A DNA stretch of 64,000 bases from Shewanella violacea DSS12 (GCF_000091325.1 NC_014012.1:3480500-3544499), one strand, 5' to 3'; shown: positions 26,477 through 36,762, counted from the first letter of the stretch. The notes: generated by a model not told the origin, from the letters alone. Numbers and translations: made by a program.

Positions 26477-26480
26477 CGTA

Positions 26481-27419
26481 TTACCCTTTGTTTTTATTTT
26501 GTTGAATATGAGTCATCTGTTGAAAACTAGAGAACTGTTCAAAAATACTAGAAAAATCTCGTGTACCATTGCCTTGACGAGCATGGTTCACATATAAACT
26601 GCGTGCTAGGGCGCCCATGGGCGTACAGGAATTAGTCAGTAATGCCGCCTCTTGAGATAGACCTAGATCTTTAACCATAAGATCCACCATGAAGCCCCCC
26701 TGATAACCATTGGATGACGGTACAGACTCCATCACATCTGGACAAGGATTATATTTATCCAAGGTCCAATTACCACCACTACTGACCTTCATAATCTCAG
26801 ATAACACCTTAGGATCTAAACCATGGTCAATGCCCATCTGCAAAGATTCACTGGTGGCTATCATCAGCACAGACAGAAGCATGTTATTACAAATTTTGGC
26901 CACCTGACCAGCACCAGAATCCCCGGCGTGTAAAATATTGGCGCCCATATGACTTAGCACCTTAGAGGCTTGCTCAAAACCCGTCTCACTGCCACCACAG
27001 ATGAAGGTTAATGTCCCGGCCGCAGCCCCTGCGGTACCACCAGATACAGGTGCATCGATAAACTCGAGTCCCTTACTCACGGCAACTTCGGCGACTTTTT
27101 TAGCGCTCTGAGCATCTATGGTTGAGCAGTCGATCAGTAAGGTTCCCTCGGCTACCACATCGAGCAAGCCCTTATCAGAGCTGCCTTCACCTAAGTAGAG
27201 AGAGCGAACATGTTTTCCCGCCGGCAGCATGGTTATCACCACATCTGCACCGGATGCTGCGCCGCAGGCACTCTTGGCACTTAGTGCGCCAAGCTCAGTA
27301 AGAGACTTCATCGCCTCGGGGACGAGATCGAACACCTTAACCATCACGCCTGATTTTATTAAATTGGCCGCCATAGGCGCGCCCATGTGCCCTAATCCGA
27401 TAAATGCGATACTTGTCAT
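26481..27419 (-). CDS. mmsB: 3-hydroxyisobutyrate dehydrogenase MmsB
   Basis: A 312-residue NAD-dependent enzyme oxidising 3-hydroxyisobutyrate to methylmalonate semialdehyde in valine breakdown. N-terminal GLGHMGAPMA binds NAD; DAPVSGGTAGA is the substrate-binding signature; KICNNM carries the catalytic lysine. The C-terminal helical domain is a little longer than usual (residues after FSSIFEQF). It precedes the SDR gene by 4 bases and follows the hydrolase gene by 50 bases, the expected order of pathway steps. Confidence 0.95.
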   Translation of the reverse strand: MTSIAFIGLGHMGAPMAANLIKSGVMVKVFDLVPEAMKSLTELGALSAKSACGAASGADVVITMLPAGKHVRSLYLGEGSSDKGLLDVVAEGTLLIDCSTIDAQSAKKVAEVAVSKGLEFIDAPVSGGTAGAAAGTLTFICGGSETGFEQASKVLSHMGANILHAGDSGAGQVAKICNNMLLSVLMIATSESLQMGIDHGLDPKVLSEIMKVSSGGNWTLDKYNPCPDVMESVPSSNGYQGGFMVDLMVKDLGLSQEAALLTNSCTPMGALARSLYVNHARQGNGTRDFSSIFEQFSSFQQMTHIQQNKNKG

Positions 27420-27469
27420 CTTAAACTCCTTAAGAAAATTATTCCCCGAGACTCATTTCAATAGCGCTC

Positions 27470-28609
27470 TTACAACACAGGCTCCTCCAACTGAGCTAAA
27501 GGATGCGATGCTAAAGACCAAGGCGAGCTCAGCATCTGCTCGATTAAGCTTACGGGCACATCCGCCACTCGGTTAAACTTCCACTGGGGATTACGGTCTT
27601 TATCGATAAGCAATGCCCTCACCCCTTCAGAGAAATCCCCCAGGGCGCAGCAGTTGACGCTCAAACCAAGCTCGAACCTAAATACTTCGGCCAGACTCAG
27701 GTCTATGCCTAAGTGAGCTTGGCGATAAATAAGTTGCAAACTGATGGGGCTACCGGACAACATGGTCTCGATGGGACGTTTCAGCCAAGAGTCATTGAGA
27801 TTAAGCTCTTCGACTCGAGCCATAATCTCGTTGAGCGAGCCCGACATAAGTACATCTATGTCATTTTTATAAGTCTCGAGCCGCCCCTTGGAAAATCCTA
27901 CACTTGCGTCGGCGCCGGTGCGATTGAGCTCATGGGTCAACAAGTTATGATTAACCTCAGTATCATCTCCCCAATTGAGGCAGGCTAAGCTATCGAGCAA
28001 GGGCTGTTTATCATCATCTAGAATATAGTGATTAGCGATACCCACGAATTTAGCATCGGCTGCATTCATGTTATAGGCCGTAAGCCCCAGAAATAATCCC
28101 ACTTTCCCCGGCATACGATTGAGAAAATAACTGCCACCTACATCTGGGTACAGACCTATGGTCACCTCAGGCATGGCAATACGAGAACCCTCGGTCACCA
28201 CACGATGACTCGCGCCCATCATCAGGCCAAGACCGCCTCCCATGACGATACCGGCTCCCCAGACTAAAATGGGTTTAGCATAGGTATCGATAAGATGATC
28301 GAGTCTATATTCCTGCTCAAAGAATTCTGTCGCCTGCTGGGTAAGCTCACCCGGTGTGGCAACAGATGCATGATAAATGGCCCTGACATCGCCACCGGCG
28401 CAGAAGGCTTTCTCGCCTGCACCATCTAACATCACCATGGCGATAGCGTCATCATCTTGCCAGCGCATAAGCTGAGCCAGCATCGACTGCACCATCTCGA
28501 GATTGATAGCGTTAAGCGCTTGCTCCATATTCAGGGTCATGACCCCAATCTGCTTGCCAGAGCTTGTGCCTAAGGTTTGAAATACCACACTATTACTTGA
28601 ATGAGTCAT
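27470..28609 (-). CDS. 3-hydroxyisobutyryl-CoA hydrolase
   Basis: A 379-residue enoyl-CoA hydratase-superfamily thioesterase that releases 3-hydroxyisobutyrate from CoA, an intermediate of valine degradation. The N-terminal crotonase core has LNMEQALNAINLEMV, GGDVRA and GGGLGLMMGASHRVV; the extended C-terminal region (FRFELGLSVNC, DFSEGVRALLIDKD) is the mark of HIBCH enzymes versus hydratases. Its ATG overlaps the stop of the upstream hydratase by one base (TGATG), so the two are translationally coupled. Confidence 0.93.
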   Translation of the reverse strand: MTHSSNSVVFQTLGTSSGKQIGVMTLNMEQALNAINLEMVQSMLAQLMRWQDDDAIAMVMLDGAGEKAFCAGGDVRAIYHASVATPGELTQQATEFFEQEYRLDHLIDTYAKPILVWGAGIVMGGGLGLMMGASHRVVTEGSRIAMPEVTIGLYPDVGGSYFLNRMPGKVGLFLGLTAYNMNAADAKFVGIANHYILDDDKQPLLDSLACLNWGDDTEVNHNLLTHELNRTGADASVGFSKGRLETYKNDIDVLMSGSLNEIMARVEELNLNDSWLKRPIETMLSGSPISLQLIYRQAHLGIDLSLAEVFRFELGLSVNCCALGDFSEGVRALLIDKDRNPQWKFNRVADVPVSLIEQMLSSPWSLASHPLAQLEEPVL

Positions 28610-29382
28610 CAGCAGTTCTTCCAGTTGGCCTTACGCTTTTCTAAGAAAGCCGCAACCCCTTCAGCTTGATCTTGGGTATCAAACAAGGCCGCAAACTGCT
28701 CGCGTTCTATGGGTAAGGCTTGGTTTCTCGGCATATTACGTCCGGCTTGGATCAGAAATTTACAGGCTTTAATACTACTGGGACTCTGGTTTGCCACCTT
28801 GGCGGCCAGCTCCATGGCCCCATCGAGAGCGGCGCCAGTTGCCACCACCTCCTCCACCAGTTTTAGCTCCAGGGCTTGGTCTGCGGCCAGTCGCTCACCA
28901 CATAAGATCATCCGCTTAGCCCAGCCTTCGCCAATGAGCGCCGCCAAATTTTGCGTCCCACCCGCACAAGGAAGCAGACCTACGCTCGCTTCGGGCAAGG
29001 CCATCACAGCTTGAGATTCGGCGATACGTAGATCACAGGCCAGCGCGACCTCGAGTCCGCCGCCCATGGCATAGCCATTGATTGCCGCGATGGAAACACC
29101 GCGAAATGCGCTCAAAGCTTCGAACGCTTCACCGAAACACTTGGCCATATTGGCAGCATTGTCTTTATTGCCATCGGCAAACAACTTGAGATCGGCCCCA
29201 GCGGAGAAAAACTTGTCCCCTTCACCCGTTATGACCAGGGCATAAATGTCCGGATTATCATTGAGTGCCTCCACCTTCTGCTTCAGCAACTGCAAACTCT
29301 GGGCAGTCCAGGTATTAGCCGGCGGATTGCTCATGGTGATCACTGCGGTATGGCCTACAATCTTCTCTATCAGGGCTGTCAT
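28609..29382 (-). CDS. Enoyl-CoA hydratase
   Basis: A 257-residue crotonase that adds water to 2-enoyl-CoA, probably methacrylyl-CoA or tiglyl-CoA here. AGADLKLF and GYAMGGGLEVALACD form the oxyanion hole and active site; Glu residues of EASVGLLPCAGGT follow. It overlaps the next gene by one base and lies 27 bases after the acyl-CoA dehydrogenase, matching the order dehydrogenation, hydration, hydrolysis. Confidence 0.93.
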   Translation of the reverse strand: MTALIEKIVGHTAVITMSNPPANTWTAQSLQLLKQKVEALNDNPDIYALVITGEGDKFFSAGADLKLFADGNKDNAANMAKCFGEAFEALSAFRGVSIAAINGYAMGGGLEVALACDLRIAESQAVMALPEASVGLLPCAGGTQNLAALIGEGWAKRMILCGERLAADQALELKLVEEVVATGAALDGAMELAAKVANQSPSSIKACKFLIQAGRNMPRNQALPIEREQFAALFDTQDQAEGVAAFLEKRKANWKNC

Positions 29383-29408
29383 CTGTCACTTCCTTTTATG
29401 AGTCTAAA

Positions 29409-30566
29409 TTACAAGATCTGTCCGGCGCTCTCATCGAGTAAACGTCTCGCAATAATCAAGCGCATGATCTCGTTAGTCCCTTCCAATATCTGGTGTACGC
29501 GCACATCACGCACATGACGCTCTAAGGGATATTCACGTATGTAGCCATAGCCGCCGTGCAGCTGTAACGCCGCATCACAAACCTGAAAACCGATATCGGT
29601 AGCAAAACGTTTCGCCATGGCGCAATAGGCGCTGGCTTCGGGATCACCACAATCGAGTTTAAAGGCCGCTAATCGCACTATCTGTCTTGCCGCCACAAGT
29701 TCAGTCGCCATGTCGGCCAGTTTAAATTGCAGCGCCTGAAACGTGGCAATGGGTTTACCAAACTGCTTACGCTCGGTCATATATTGAGTGGCACGCTCAA
29801 GCGCCGCCTGAGCTGTACCCACTGAGCAGGTAGCAATATTGATGCGTCCACCGTCCAGGCCCTTCATGGCGAAAGTGAAACCTTGTCCCTCTTCACCCAA
29901 GAGATTTGTTACCGGTACCCGCACTTCGCTGAAGGTGATCTCCCGGGTAGGTTGAGCGTTCCAGCCCATCTTATCTTCCGCCTTACCATAGGTTACCCCT
30001 TTAGCATCGGCAGGGACCACTATGGCTGAGATACCTTTAGGGCCATCTTGTCCGGTGCGGCACATGACCACTAATAGCTCGGTCGCCCCAGCGCCAGAGA
30101 TAAACATCTTGGTGCCGGAGATCACATACTCATCGCCCTCTCGCACCGCTTTGGTCTTAAGGGATGCAGCATCGCTGCCCGCGCCCGCTTCGGTTAAGCA
30201 ATAAGATGCCAGTTTCTGGCCCGTGGTTAATAACTCGGACCACTCTTGTCTTAAGGTTTCGCTGCCGAAACTGGTCACCATCCAGGTCGCCATATTATGT
30301 ATAGTCAACATGGCAGTGGTTGACGTACAGCCCATGGCCAGTTGCTCGAAGATAATGGATGAGTCGAGACGAGACAGTCCCATACCACCTTCACTCTCTG
30401 GCGAATACAGGGAGCAGAAACCTAGCTCTCCGGCGCGTTGAATGACATCTTTAGGGAAGTGGTGTTCTCTATCCCACTGAGCTGCAAATGGGGCGAGTTC
30501 GTCTTGTGAAAACTGCTGGGCTAGATCGGCAAACTGGCGCTGATCATCACTGAGGTTAAAATCCAT
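29409..30566 (-). CDS. Acyl-CoA dehydrogenase (isobutyryl / 2-methylbutyryl type)
   Basis: A 385-residue FAD enzyme oxidising short branched acyl-CoAs. Family signatures CLTEAGAGSDAASLKT and QLHGGYGYIREYPLER appear, with the catalytic glutamate likely in ILEGTNEIMR. The start MDFNLSDDQRQF has the same strong GGAGACCTAAG leader as prpB; a longer frame adds only six residues. Position in the operon after mmsA points to isobutyryl-CoA or 2-methylbutyryl-CoA as substrate. Confidence 0.94.
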   Translation of the reverse strand: MDFNLSDDQRQFADLAQQFSQDELAPFAAQWDREHHFPKDVIQRAGELGFCSLYSPESEGGMGLSRLDSSIIFEQLAMGCTSTTAMLTIHNMATWMVTSFGSETLRQEWSELLTTGQKLASYCLTEAGAGSDAASLKTKAVREGDEYVISGTKMFISGAGATELLVVMCRTGQDGPKGISAIVVPADAKGVTYGKAEDKMGWNAQPTREITFSEVRVPVTNLLGEEGQGFTFAMKGLDGGRINIATCSVGTAQAALERATQYMTERKQFGKPIATFQALQFKLADMATELVAARQIVRLAAFKLDCGDPEASAYCAMAKRFATDIGFQVCDAALQLHGGYGYIREYPLERHVRDVRVHQILEGTNEIMRLIIARRLLDESAGQIL

Positions 30567-30743
30567 CTTAGGTCTCCTCGGCACTTTTTATAATAGGCTT
30601 GTAGAATCGACTCGTTTAATAGAGCTCAAACCATTTGTTTTAATTTGTGCCTGCCTGTTTATTGAATCATTTATATTTTAATAAGCCTTAGATGGATAGC
30701 GTATCCACCTAAGGTCCTTAAGCGTTACTAGCTGTCAGCCCTA

Positions 30744-32249
30744 TTACTTAAGCTCAATCGTCATGTTGGGAGCGGTATGCTCGGCGTCACTTATCTGGGA
30801 CTCGAACCAACGCGCCGTGATGGTCTTAGTTTCGGTATAGAAACGCACAGCCTGCTTGCCATAGGCATGCTGATCACCATAGAAACTGCCCTTCCAGCCA
30901 GTGAAAGAGAAGAAAGGTAAAGGCACAGGAATAGGCACATTGATACCCACCTGACCCACTTCTATCTCGTGCTGATATTTACGCGCAGCCGCACCACTGG
31001 CGGTAAAAATTGAGGTACCGTTGCCATAGGGGCTGGCATTGACTATCTCGATGGCCTCTTCCAAAGTATCGGACTCCATGCAGCACAGCACTGGACCGAA
31101 GATCTCCTCTTTATAGATGGTCATCTCTGTGGTGACCTTGCTAAACACTGTCGGACCCACCCAGTTACCAGATTCATAACCCGGCACGGTAAATTCAGAA
31201 CCGTCGAGCAAACAACTGGCGCCTTCCGCCTTGCCTTGGGCGATAAGTGACAGCACTCGCGCTTTGGCTGCAGGGCTGATCAGTGGACCATAGCCCGCTT
31301 CTTTATCATCCCACAGACCGGGTTTAACCTTAGCGATGGCTTCCTTGAGTTCAGGGATCCACTCTTTGGCCGCACCGACAAAAATCGCCACAGATAGCGC
31401 CATGCATCGTTGACCCGCAGCGCCAACGGAGGCTCCGACTAAGTTATTGATCACTTGCTGCTTATTGGCATCAGGCATAACAACGCAATGGTTCTTAGCG
31501 CCGGCAAATGCCTGTACACGCTTGAGGTTATCTGTGCCTGTCTTGTAGATATATTGAGCCACGCCTACAGAGCCGACAAAAGAGATAGCCTTGATGTCTT
31601 GATGATTCAGCAGCACATCTACCGCAGTCTTGTCACCATGCACTAGCTGCAACACGCCCTTAGGCGCACCAGCCTCTTCGAACAGCTCAACCAGACGCTG
31701 AGGCGTCATGGGGTCTTGCTCCGAAGGCTTGAGTATAAAGGTGTTGCCGCAGGCGATAGACAAGGGGAACATCCACAGCGGGATCATGGCAGGGAAATTA
31801 AACGGGGTAATGCCGGCACACACGCCCAGAGGTTGGCTGTAACTATAGGTATCTATGCCTCTGGCCACATTCTCCACAGTTTCCCCCATTAACAGGCTCG
31901 CGATATTACAAGCATGCTCGGCCACTTCGATACCGCGCCAAACATCGCCTTTAGCATCATCGAATGTCTTACCTGTCTCTTGTGCCAGAATAGTCGCCAG
32001 CTCATCATGGTGCTCTTTCAGCAGATGCTGATATCTAAACATCACTCTGGCACGCTCGGAAACGGGCACCTCTTTCCAGCTATTAAAGGCAGATTTCGCA
32101 CTGGCGATGGCTGTTTCCACCTCCTGGACGGTGGCGGCGTTAATCATGGCTATGGTTTGATTGTTGGCTGGGTTAGTGACCGAGATTTGTTGTTTCCCGT
32201 TACCATCAATAAATTGGCCGTCGATATAATGTTGCACTTGAGTGGTCAT
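30744..32249 (-). CDS. mmsA: Methylmalonate-semialdehyde dehydrogenase (CoA-acylating) MmsA
   Basis: A 501-residue NAD- and CoA-dependent aldehyde dehydrogenase turning methylmalonate semialdehyde into propionyl-CoA, the last step of valine degradation. [15 protein letters not shown] is the MmsA-type substrate loop, [12 protein letters not shown] the NAD site, and [11 protein letters not shown] the segment with catalytic Cys. The start [11 protein letters not shown] was taken because GGGAAG lies five bases upstream. It shares an operon with the branched-chain genes; its product feeds the prp cycle encoded at the left of the window. Confidence 0.96.
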   Translation of the reverse strand: MTTQVQHYIDGQFIDGNGKQQISVTNPANNQTIAMINAATVQEVETAIASAKSAFNSWKEVPVSERARVMFRYQHLLKEHHDELATILAQETGKTFDDAKGDVWRGIEVAEHACNIASLLMGETVENVARGIDTYSYSQPLGVCAGITPFNFPAMIPLWMFPLSIACGNTFILKPSEQDPMTPQRLVELFEEAGAPKGVLQLVHGDKTAVDVLLNHQDIKAISFVGSVGVAQYIYKTGTDNLKRVQAFAGAKNHCVVMPDANKQQVINNLVGASVGAAGQRCMALSVAIFVGAAKEWIPELKEAIAKVKPGLWDDKEAGYGPLISPAAKARVLSLIAQGKAEGASCLLDGSEFTVPGYESGNWVGPTVFSKVTTEMTIYKEEIFGPVLCCMESDTLEEAIEIVNASPYGNGTSIFTASGAAARKYQHEIEVGQVGINVPIPVPLPFFSFTGWKGSFYGDQHAYGKQAVRFYTETKTITARWFESQISDAEHTAPNMTIELK

Positions 32250-32406
32250 ATTGCTTCCCATTAAGACTGGTTAGAACAGGCATGCTGTGGTTTATTATTT
32301 TTGCCACACACCTATTGTCTTCTTGATTGCTACCTATGAGTGACAGCTTTAAACTCACATAAAGGTCTATTTTTACTTAGCGATTCTTCTCTTAGCTAGC
32401 GCAGAT

Positions 32407-32438
32407 AAAAAAGGCTTATCTTTTCAGACAAGCCTTAT
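32407..32438 (-). terminator. Terminator-like hairpin after the thiolase gene
   Basis: On the minus strand AAGGCTT, an irregular 12-base loop, AAGCCTT followed by TTTTATC. It may attenuate rather than end transcription towards mmsA, because the downstream genes share the strand. Confidence 0.65.
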
Positions 32439-32446
32439 GGTGCAAG

Positions 32447-33637
32447 CTAAACTTCGATTGCCATGGCAGTGGCTTCGCCGCCACCGATACACAGAGATGC
32501 AACGCCACGCTTGAGCCCACGGGCCTTGAGTGCATATATCAAGGTCACTAACAAACGCGAACCCGAGCAGCCGATGGGATGCCCCAGAGCACAGGCGCCG
32601 CCATTGACGTTGACCTTAGACTCATCGAGAGAGAGCTCGGAGATAGCCAACATGGTCACCATGGCAAAGGCTTCGTTGATCTCAAACAGATCCACATCAT
32701 CCTTACTCCAGTTCACCTTATCGAGCAGCTTGTTTATGGCGCCAACAGGTGCCGTGGTAAACAATGATGGATCTTGAGCATGGGTAGCATGACCCTTGAT
32801 GCTTGCCAGTATAGGTAAGCCTTGAATATTGGCCTGTTGCGCTGTCATCAGCATAAGCGCCGCCGCGCCATCTGAAATTGAGCTTGAATTAGCCGCGGTA
32901 ATTGTGCCGTCTTTGGCAAAGACTGGACGCAGAGTGGGAATTTTATCTGGGCGTGCATTGCCCGGCTGCTCATCGGTATCCACCAAGGTATCACCACGGC
33001 GACTCGATATAGTGACCGGCGCTATCTCTTGTTTGAATGCACCAGACTCGATGGCCTTATTGGCTTTAGCGAGTGAACTCAGTGAAAAAGAGTCCATCTG
33101 CTCACGAGTGATGTCAAAGTCATCGGCGGTGTTTTGTGCAAACGTGCCCATGGCACCACCGGTATAGGCATCTTCTAAGCCATCTAAGAACATATGGTCC
33201 ATCACCTTACCATGACCCATACGCATGCCACCGCGGGCTTTATCGAGCAGATAAGGTGCCAGGCTCATGCTTTCCATGCCACCAGCTATGACAATATCGG
33301 CACTGCCTGCCTTGATAAGATCATGGGCTAACATAACCGTCTTCATTCCTGATCCACAGACCTTATTGACTGTCGTTGCGCCAACCGACAGAGGTAAACC
33401 TGCCCCTAGAGCCGCTTGACGAGCCGGTGCCTGACCAAGACCCGCTGGCAGTACACAACCCATTAAGACTTCATCGATGACATCTTTGGAAACGCCTGTC
33501 TGCTCAACCAGACTCTTGATGGCGGTTGCGGCCAGCGAAGGTGATGGAACGCTAGATAAGGCCCCTTGAAAGCCCCCAATAGGGGTGCGCTTAGCTGCCA
33601 CAATGACGATCTCTTGACTCAATTGCTCTGTACTCAT
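32447..33637 (-). CDS. atoB: Acetyl-CoA C-acetyltransferase (thiolase II)
   Basis: A 396-residue thiolase splitting acetoacetyl-CoA or 2-methylacetoacetyl-CoA. Nucleophile segment NKVCGSGMKTV, NGGACALGHPIGCSGSRL, and the C-terminal CIGGGEATAMAIEV with the acid-base cysteine are present. GGAGTGGACA leads the ATG. It is the first gene of the branched-chain cluster, with a LiuR-like operator about 90 bases upstream. The gene name is by similarity; a role in isoleucine breakdown is inferred from context. Confidence 0.94.
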   Translation of the reverse strand: MSTEQLSQEIVIVAAKRTPIGGFQGALSSVPSPSLAATAIKSLVEQTGVSKDVIDEVLMGCVLPAGLGQAPARQAALGAGLPLSVGATTVNKVCGSGMKTVMLAHDLIKAGSADIVIAGGMESMSLAPYLLDKARGGMRMGHGKVMDHMFLDGLEDAYTGGAMGTFAQNTADDFDITREQMDSFSLSSLAKANKAIESGAFKQEIAPVTISSRRGDTLVDTDEQPGNARPDKIPTLRPVFAKDGTITAANSSSISDGAAALMLMTAQQANIQGLPILASIKGHATHAQDPSLFTTAPVGAINKLLDKVNWSKDDVDLFEINEAFAMVTMLAISELSLDESKVNVNGGACALGHPIGCSGSRLLVTLIYALKARGLKRGVASLCIGGGEATAMAIEV

Positions 33638-33726
33638 TGTCCACTCCGCCTTTACTAGATAATTAATGTCAACCAGAAATAGGTGATCCAGTTCAACTTC
33701 TATAACTAAAGAATAGCACTCTGACG

Positions 33727-33742
33727 TTTACGCGAACGTAAA
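33727..33742. promoter_or_regulatory. LiuR-like operator before the branched-chain operon
   Basis: Palindrome TTTACGCGAACGTAAA (6-bp arms TTTACG/CGTAAA, 4-base centre). This matches the known form of LiuR (MerR family) sites controlling branched-chain amino-acid degradation in Shewanella and relatives. It sits 90 bases before the thiolase gene. Confidence 0.75.
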
Positions 33743-33895
33743 GCAAGTGTAAATACTAATATAGGAAAAGATACCAGGGAGTTATATTGTCACTCAATAT
33801 TTACACAAGCCTTTGCTGTGGATCAGGCTAGAGAAGATAGGCGAGCTAGCTTAAAGAACTAGCTCTTATACATATTGGTATTTAAGTTTACTGCA

Positions 33896-34342
33896 CTAGA
33901 GAGCTGCCCCAAGTTTCAATTGGCACAATCTGTACTCAGACTCCCTCTTGTGTCGATACTCTTCTACTAGTTGCTGTTTTTTCTCATCTTTGGTGTCTTG
34001 TGCTATTGAGCCTTGATTAAGCAAGTTTGTTTCAATTTGTCGGCTACTCATTTTGGGCTTGTTACAGGATGAGGCTGTTTTACCTCCAATCTGGCATTGG
34101 CGGTACTTATCATTTTTCTGCTTGATATAATCCCGAATAGCCAGCTCCTTTTCCTTTTTAGCCATGGAGTCGTTAAGCACTCCACTCTTAGTCAGCATAG
34201 TTTCTAACGACCATATATCGACAACAGGTGAAGGCTGCTGACAAGCCTGAGATAATTTGGGCCTGGCCAATGCAGGGGTCGCCATTATGGCTAGCACAGA
34301 TGCATTCACTAAGAGTATGGCGAGCAGTTTTATTGGTTTCAT
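33896..34342 (-). CDS. Exported protein with two internal repeats, unknown function
   Basis: A 148-residue protein with a signal peptide cleaved after PALA (residue 26). The mature part is two related segments of about 42 residues: one from WSLETMLTKSGVLNDSMAKK to YRQC, the other from SSRQIETNLLNQGSIAQDTK to YRLC. Each has a short helix, a polar linker, then K/E-rich helix IRDYIKQKNDKYRQC or VEEYRHKRESEYRLC; the repeats end with a cysteine. No family was recognised. It is co-oriented with, and follows, the M6 protease gene. Confidence 0.65.
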   Translation of the reverse strand: MKPIKLLAILLVNASVLAIMATPALARPKLSQACQQPSPVVDIWSLETMLTKSGVLNDSMAKKEKELAIRDYIKQKNDKYRQCQIGGKTASSCNKPKMSSRQIETNLLNQGSIAQDTKDEKKQQLVEEYRHKRESEYRLCQLKLGAAL

Positions 34343-34382
34343 TATCTATCCACCTTTCACTAACTTTATTATATTTGACAAT

Positions 34383-34410
34383 AAAAAAGCGCTGATAACA
34401 GCGCTTTTAT
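34383..34410 (-). terminator. Terminator of the M6 protease gene
   Basis: AAAAGCGCTG-TTAT-CAGCGCTTTT on the minus strand followed by TTATTG; 10-bp perfect stem, 22 bases past the protease stop codon. Confidence 0.88.
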
Positions 34411-34431
34411 TAGGGCTTAGTCTATTTATAA

Positions 34432-36762
34432 TTAACGATAAATATAAATAGAACCTACGCTTCTGTCTTTACTCTGATTAATCAAACGGATCTTCAGACC
34501 GTAAGTGGGTATATTACGACCCGCATCAGGAATGTCACTACCGATATATTTTCTACGGTCATTGAACAGACGTTGACCACGAACACGGTTATCACGGAGT
34601 GTGATGCCATACTGCTCTTCAAGATCTAAGAACATCTTGTCATTTCTATCTATGCTAAATGTCGCATCATGGATCTGGTACTTAGTCGAAGCTGGTGCAC
34701 CGTCACTCCATTTGAGTGTCTTCTGATCTGCATCGACAACCCCTAAGAAGCCATCACCAGGATGATTACCTACCCAGTTATCAGAAAACTTATTATCCAC
34801 ATACCAGATCAGTAGTCCTTCTTCATAGCTCATAGTTTCACCGGCAACATTAATGTGGGCAAGGCCACTGTCAACGCCGTGATGAGTACGCCACTCAAGC
34901 AAGTAATAATGATCCGTATAGTTACTGCCTGTATTTGCTGTGAAACCTGCAAAGTTAAATGGCTCAGAGGCTGAGTCATCGGCATTGGCAGTAACGACTG
35001 CGACACTGTCTAGCTCGACACTGAAGTCATCGATATAAATACCGGCATTTGCCACTCCTGGATCTGTGCTATAGATGACAGTGATATCCACTACCTGGCC
35101 TGCAAAGCTAGTCAGATCGAATTCAGCATCTATCCAGCCATTTGATGACCCCGTAATACCATTGCCTAAGTTATTGCCATTTGGATTAGTATCTGTGGTC
35201 AATGCATTGGCTATGGTCACTAGACCCGCTTCAGTACTGACAGCCAGATAGGCATAATCCCAATCGGCTTCTATGTCATACCAGGTCTTAAACTTAACCA
35301 CCACTGAGCTTGCTGCGGTCAGGTCTACTCTGGTTGACATACGATTGTCGAGATCATTTCCCGAACCACTAAAGTAAGCATATTGGCCACTCACAGGTGT
35401 GGTGATCAGGCTCTGCTTCTGGGGTAAATTGATACGAATTGCATCATGGTTAGTGCCCTTGCTGGACGCCTGATCGAGTAATCCCTGAATGCCACTTCTG
35501 GGGATATCATCGAAGTTAACCGTGGCGCCATGTAACCAGTTGCCACCTAGAGAAGCCTGTAGCTGCTCCTTGGCCCAAGCACTGAAACCCGTTGGCTCAG
35601 TACCGCCGAGACGACCCGCCCAGCTACCGGAAGACATCACTGACCACATGGAGACAGGCTCACCTTTACCTGTGTATTGAGTGTCATACTCATCAGGTAG
35701 ACCTAGATCATGGCCAAATTCATGACTGATAATACCAACGGCACTATCGATAGGCGCGATAGTATAGTCATAAGCAACCATGGCTCCGTTCCAATAGGGA
35801 ACATCCGAAGTTGCACCAGGAATTGCCCAGACACCTCCTAGATTCCAGCGATGTGCCCAGATAGCATCTTCACCGAGTTGACCACCGCCGGCTTCTTCGC
35901 CCACACTGGAATGGAACACCATCACGTGATCCACTAAGCCATCGGCTTCCCAATAATTGCCATCACCATCGAGATCGTATCTATCTTCAATATCAAATTG
36001 AGTCAGATCCACACTTGGATCGGCAGCAGCAGCCGCTAACGCCTCACGAATTAAGCTACGTGCATCACCATCAGGGTTGCCACCATAGTAAGCCGCATTT
36101 TCAGTAGCCATATACCAACCGGCTACATCACCTGTGAGTGAGTAACTGCCACCAGACTGCTTTTCATAAAACTGAGTGAAAGAGTTTGCATGATGTCCGT
36201 TAGGGGCAATCCAACCCTGGGCACCGAACAAGATCTGACGATAATGATCCTGATTATAATCTTCATAATACATGCCGCTATCTTCTGGCAAGATTGAGTT
36301 ATGAGGGAAATCAGGGAACTCCATCAAGATAGCCAGCACACGGCCCTGACGAGCTTCACCGCTATAATCTTCAATTACCAAGTTATCTGGGCGATTTCTG
36401 CGTGACCTAGAAAACTTACCTTTCTTGTCACCCTTGCTGCGTCTGACTTTCTTACGGCTTGATTTTATGTCGCTATCCATAGCGAAATTGCTCGTCGCTT
36501 CGGCATCTAAGCTTGCTGCTCTGAGTGCTTCTTGCTGTTGGCGAGTCTTAAGAAAACTGCGTAGCGCGACCTCGGCTTCATTAAATGAAGCCCCTTGAGC
36601 GATCTTTCCTGATTTTTTTAACATTTGAATCAGTCTTTGCTCATCGGCAACGACCAGATCGAATGCACCTGATTGATATGAATGTTCACGCTCCGATGCG
36701 AGCGCATTAGCTGATAATCCTGCTAGCACTACGGCTAGTGATAATATTGTTTTATTCAACAC
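34432..36762 (-). CDS. Secreted M6-family metalloprotease (immune inhibitor A type)
   Basis: A 776-residue secreted zinc protease. It begins with a signal peptide (MLNKTILSLAVVLAGLSANALA), then a propeptide with a basic cluster (RKKVRRSKGDKKGKF) near residues 95-120. The M6 domain follows, with HEFGHDLGLPDEYD at residues 347-360; the two histidines and the glutamate are the active site and DEYD extends the signature. Near 460-600 lies a beta-rich VEG/MAM-like domain (DIEADWDYAYLAVST, GIYIDDFSVE). Relatives degrade host and extracellular proteins. A metalloprotease with this architecture is common in marine Shewanella and Vibrio. A terminator lies 22 bases downstream. Confidence 0.93.
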   Translation of the reverse strand: MLNKTILSLAVVLAGLSANALASEREHSYQSGAFDLVVADEQRLIQMLKKSGKIAQGASFNEAEVALRSFLKTRQQQEALRAASLDAEATSNFAMDSDIKSSRKKVRRSKGDKKGKFSRSRRNRPDNLVIEDYSGEARQGRVLAILMEFPDFPHNSILPEDSGMYYEDYNQDHYRQILFGAQGWIAPNGHHANSFTQFYEKQSGGSYSLTGDVAGWYMATENAAYYGGNPDGDARSLIREALAAAAADPSVDLTQFDIEDRYDLDGDGNYWEADGLVDHVMVFHSSVGEEAGGGQLGEDAIWAHRWNLGGVWAIPGATSDVPYWNGAMVAYDYTIAPIDSAVGIISHEFGHDLGLPDEYDTQYTGKGEPVSMWSVMSSGSWAGRLGGTEPTGFSAWAKEQLQASLGGNWLHGATVNFDDIPRSGIQGLLDQASSKGTNHDAIRINLPQKQSLITTPVSGQYAYFSGSGNDLDNRMSTRVDLTAASSVVVKFKTWYDIEADWDYAYLAVSTEAGLVTIANALTTDTNPNGNNLGNGITGSSNGWIDAEFDLTSFAGQVVDITVIYSTDPGVANAGIYIDDFSVELDSVAVVTANADDSASEPFNFAGFTANTGSNYTDHYYLLEWRTHHGVDSGLAHINVAGETMSYEEGLLIWYVDNKFSDNWVGNHPGDGFLGVVDADQKTLKWSDGAPASTKYQIHDATFSIDRNDKMFLDLEEQYGITLRDNRVRGQRLFNDRRKYIGSDIPDAGRNIPTYGLKIRLINQSKDRSVGSIYIYR

